Below, one piece after another: positions 63,263 to 64,000 of a stretch of 64,000 nucleotides of DNA (its first letter is position 1; each line of letters begins with the position of its first letter). The stretch is from Saprospiraceae bacterium (GTDB lineage Bacteria > Bacteroidota > Bacteroidia > Chitinophagales > Saprospiraceae). The notes under the pieces are model-generated. The model was not told the DNA's origin. It did no database searches and saw only the letters and a list, made by a program, of their open reading frames with translations. A program made the position numbers and the translations under genes. The stretch covers positions 102,144 through 166,143 of the forward strand of contig JAEUUP010000015.1 in NCBI GenBank assembly GCA_016787525.1, written 5' to 3'.

Positions 63263-64000
63263 ATGTCTAAAATTGACCTAAAATACTTAGCAAAAGAGTT
63301 AAATCTCTCAGTTTCCACTGTTTCGCGGGCTTTGCGCGACGATTGGGAGATTAGTGCTGCCACCAAAGAGCGTGTCCAAGCTCTTGCCAATCAATTCAAT
63401 TACTCGCCCAATCCTTATGCGAGTAGTTTACGCCGTCAATCGAGCCAAACCATCGCTGTTGTCATTCCCGAAATTGCTAATAATTTTTTTACTTTAGTCA
63501 TCAACGGCATTGAATCGGTTGCAAGAGAAAAAAACTATCATGTCTTGATATACCTCACACATGAGGACTATGAACGGGAATTGAGCATTGTCAAACACTT
63601 CCAAAACGGGCGTATTGATGGCATTTTAATGTCTGTTTCTGTCGGAACAAATGATTTTTCGCACCTCCAAGAATTGCATCAAAACGGGATGCCAATTGTC
63701 TTTTTTGACCGCGTTTGTTCGGAAATAGAAACCACAAAAATCATCACTGACGACCTTGATAGTAGTTTTCGAGCCACAGAGCATTTGATTAAAAATGGTT
63801 GTCGCCAAATTGCTTGTTTGTCTATGACCGAACATTTATCTATCGAATCCAACCGTATTGCAGGCTATTTTCATGCTTTAGCCAAATATGATATTCCTGT
63901 CAATCCCGATTGGATTGTTGAATGTTCAAACGATGATACTGAGGGGAAGCGCAAAATCCGCGCTTTATTATCGTCTGACAACAGACCTTCGGGTGTTTTT
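63263..64000 (+). CDS. LacI-family transcriptional regulator, truncated by the window end
   Basis: At least 246 codons, open to the last base of the window. The N-terminal HTH IDLKYLAKELNLSVSTVSRAL with hinge PYASSLRRQSSQ fits the LacI DNA-binding domain. The periplasmic-binding-protein-like core follows (IAVVIPEIANNFFTLVINGI, HFQNGRIDGILMSVSV, MPIVFFDRVC, RIAGYFHALAKY). It resembles the Bacteroidota hexuronate- or xyloside-type LacI regulators that repress sugar catabolism. It is divergent from GH3 and could bind the CGTTTTCG-type operators in this window. A motif at 63938-63946 encodes TEG. The missing C-terminus lies beyond 64000. Confidence 0.92.
   Translation, partial: MSKIDLKYLAKELNLSVSTVSRALRDDWEISAATKERVQALANQFNYSPNPYASSLRRQSSQTIAVVIPEIANNFFTLVINGIESVAREKNYHVLIYLTHEDYERELSIVKHFQNGRIDGILMSVSVGTNDFSHLQELHQNGMPIVFFDRVCSEIETTKIITDDLDSSFRATEHLIKNGCRQIACLSMTEHLSIESNRIAGYFHALAKYDIPVNPDWIVECSNDDTEGKRKIRALLSSDNRPSGVF

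Larger units (their letters stand above)
110..63946. repeat. Dispersed family of the 10-mer TACTGAGGGG/CCCCTCAGTA
   Basis: Counted by eye: 66 exact ACTGAGGGG cores, all but one (2568) preceded by T. Plus (ACTGAGGGG) starts: 111, 2568, 3723, 4634, 5267, 6054, 7323, 8466, 10322, 21536, 21832, 24415, 24746, 28775, 30543, 38409, 43504, 44421, 45069, 45491, 46631, 50437, 50691, 52349, 53561, 55754, 57654, 61004, 61563, 63938. Minus (CCCCTCAGT) starts: 2184, 6188, 8486, 10300, 14706, 15009, 16077, 19277, 20507, 20750, 20919, 23734, 25536, 26108, 27656, 27908, 30180, 32226, 33472, 34263, 35778, 38012, 40130, 41653, 42098, 42228, 43194, 45098, 46518, 47958, 48531, 48933, 50668, 54363, 55206, 61942. 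Chance expectation for a 9-mer on both strands of 64 kb is about 0.5. The two orientations are nearly equal (30 and 36). 45 copies lie in genes and 21 between genes. Confidence 0.97.

Noticed and set aside
110..63946. TACTGAGGGG as a promoter element, CRISPR repeat or restriction site
   Set aside because: Copies lie mostly inside genes in both orientations without fixed distance to starts, without spacers, and are not palindromic; a methylase target cannot be fully excluded but rarely causes enrichment.
110..63946. TACTGAGGGG as a Chi-like or chromosome-segregation site
   Set aside because: These are normally skewed to one strand per replichore; here the orientations are 30 to 36. A whole-genome skew test would settle it.

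Overview
The window comes from a Bacteroidota chromosome of moderate to low GC. The evidence is two SusC/SusD pairs, a type IX secretion C-terminal tail, many lipoprotein signal peptides, Bacteroidota-type promoters (TTG or TTTG, about 20 nt, then TAnnTTTG) and weak Shine-Dalgarno signals. Gene content fits a free-living degrader of plant polysaccharide, most likely of the order Cytophagales; the genus cannot be fixed from sequence alone.

Layout. 1-3 kb: a peptidoglycan amidase cut by the window edge, a leucine-rich-repeat protein with an EAD11-like tail, and a lipoprotein oxidoreductase. 3-14 kb (minus strand): SusC, SusD, a very large FG-GAP/ASPIC-UnbV (CRTAC1-like) lipoprotein and a vanadium-haloperoxidase-like lipoprotein, with a divergent AraC regulator. 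15-22 kb: mannonate dehydratase UxuA, a GT39/GT83-type membrane glycosyltransferase, an S41 protease, a small orphan protein and a Crp/Fnr regulator. 22-30.6 kb: two paralogous surface proteins with S74 chaperone ends and a T9SS cargo protein. 31-34 kb: transporter, membrane protein and Gfo/Idh/MocA oxidoreductase operon. 34.5-41 kb: TlpA-like lipoprotein, two aldonolactone-oxidase-like flavoproteins, an SDR-like protein and a DinB protein. 41-50.5 kb: GH67 alpha-glucuronidase, GDPD-like protein, TMEM175-type channel, esterase, GH106-like hydrolase, Dabb lipoprotein and a Tat-exported oxidoreductase. 50.7-55.6 kb: TetR-TolC-HlyD-EmrB efflux operon. 55.8-64 kb: a second SusC/SusD pair, a GH3 enzyme and a LacI regulator cut by the window end. 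GH67, GH3, GH106, the esterase and UxuA together suggest use of glucuronoxylan or related pectic glycans, with LacI-type operators at several of these genes.

The most striking feature is not a gene. The 10-mer TACTGAGGGG (or its complement CCCCTCAGTA) occurs about once per kilobase. I count 66 copies of the 9-mer core by eye, in both orientations and in 45 coding positions that use all five open reading frames available to it. Several intergenic copies form facing pairs that make hairpins. This is how DNA uptake sequences behave in Neisseria and Pasteurellaceae, and I know of no such element described in Bacteroidota. Copies are absent from all four susC/susD genes. The window also holds hairpin repeats whose arms differ between copies but remain complementary, a 196-bp cruciform repeat and a 21-bp tandem array upstream of the CRTAC1-like gene.
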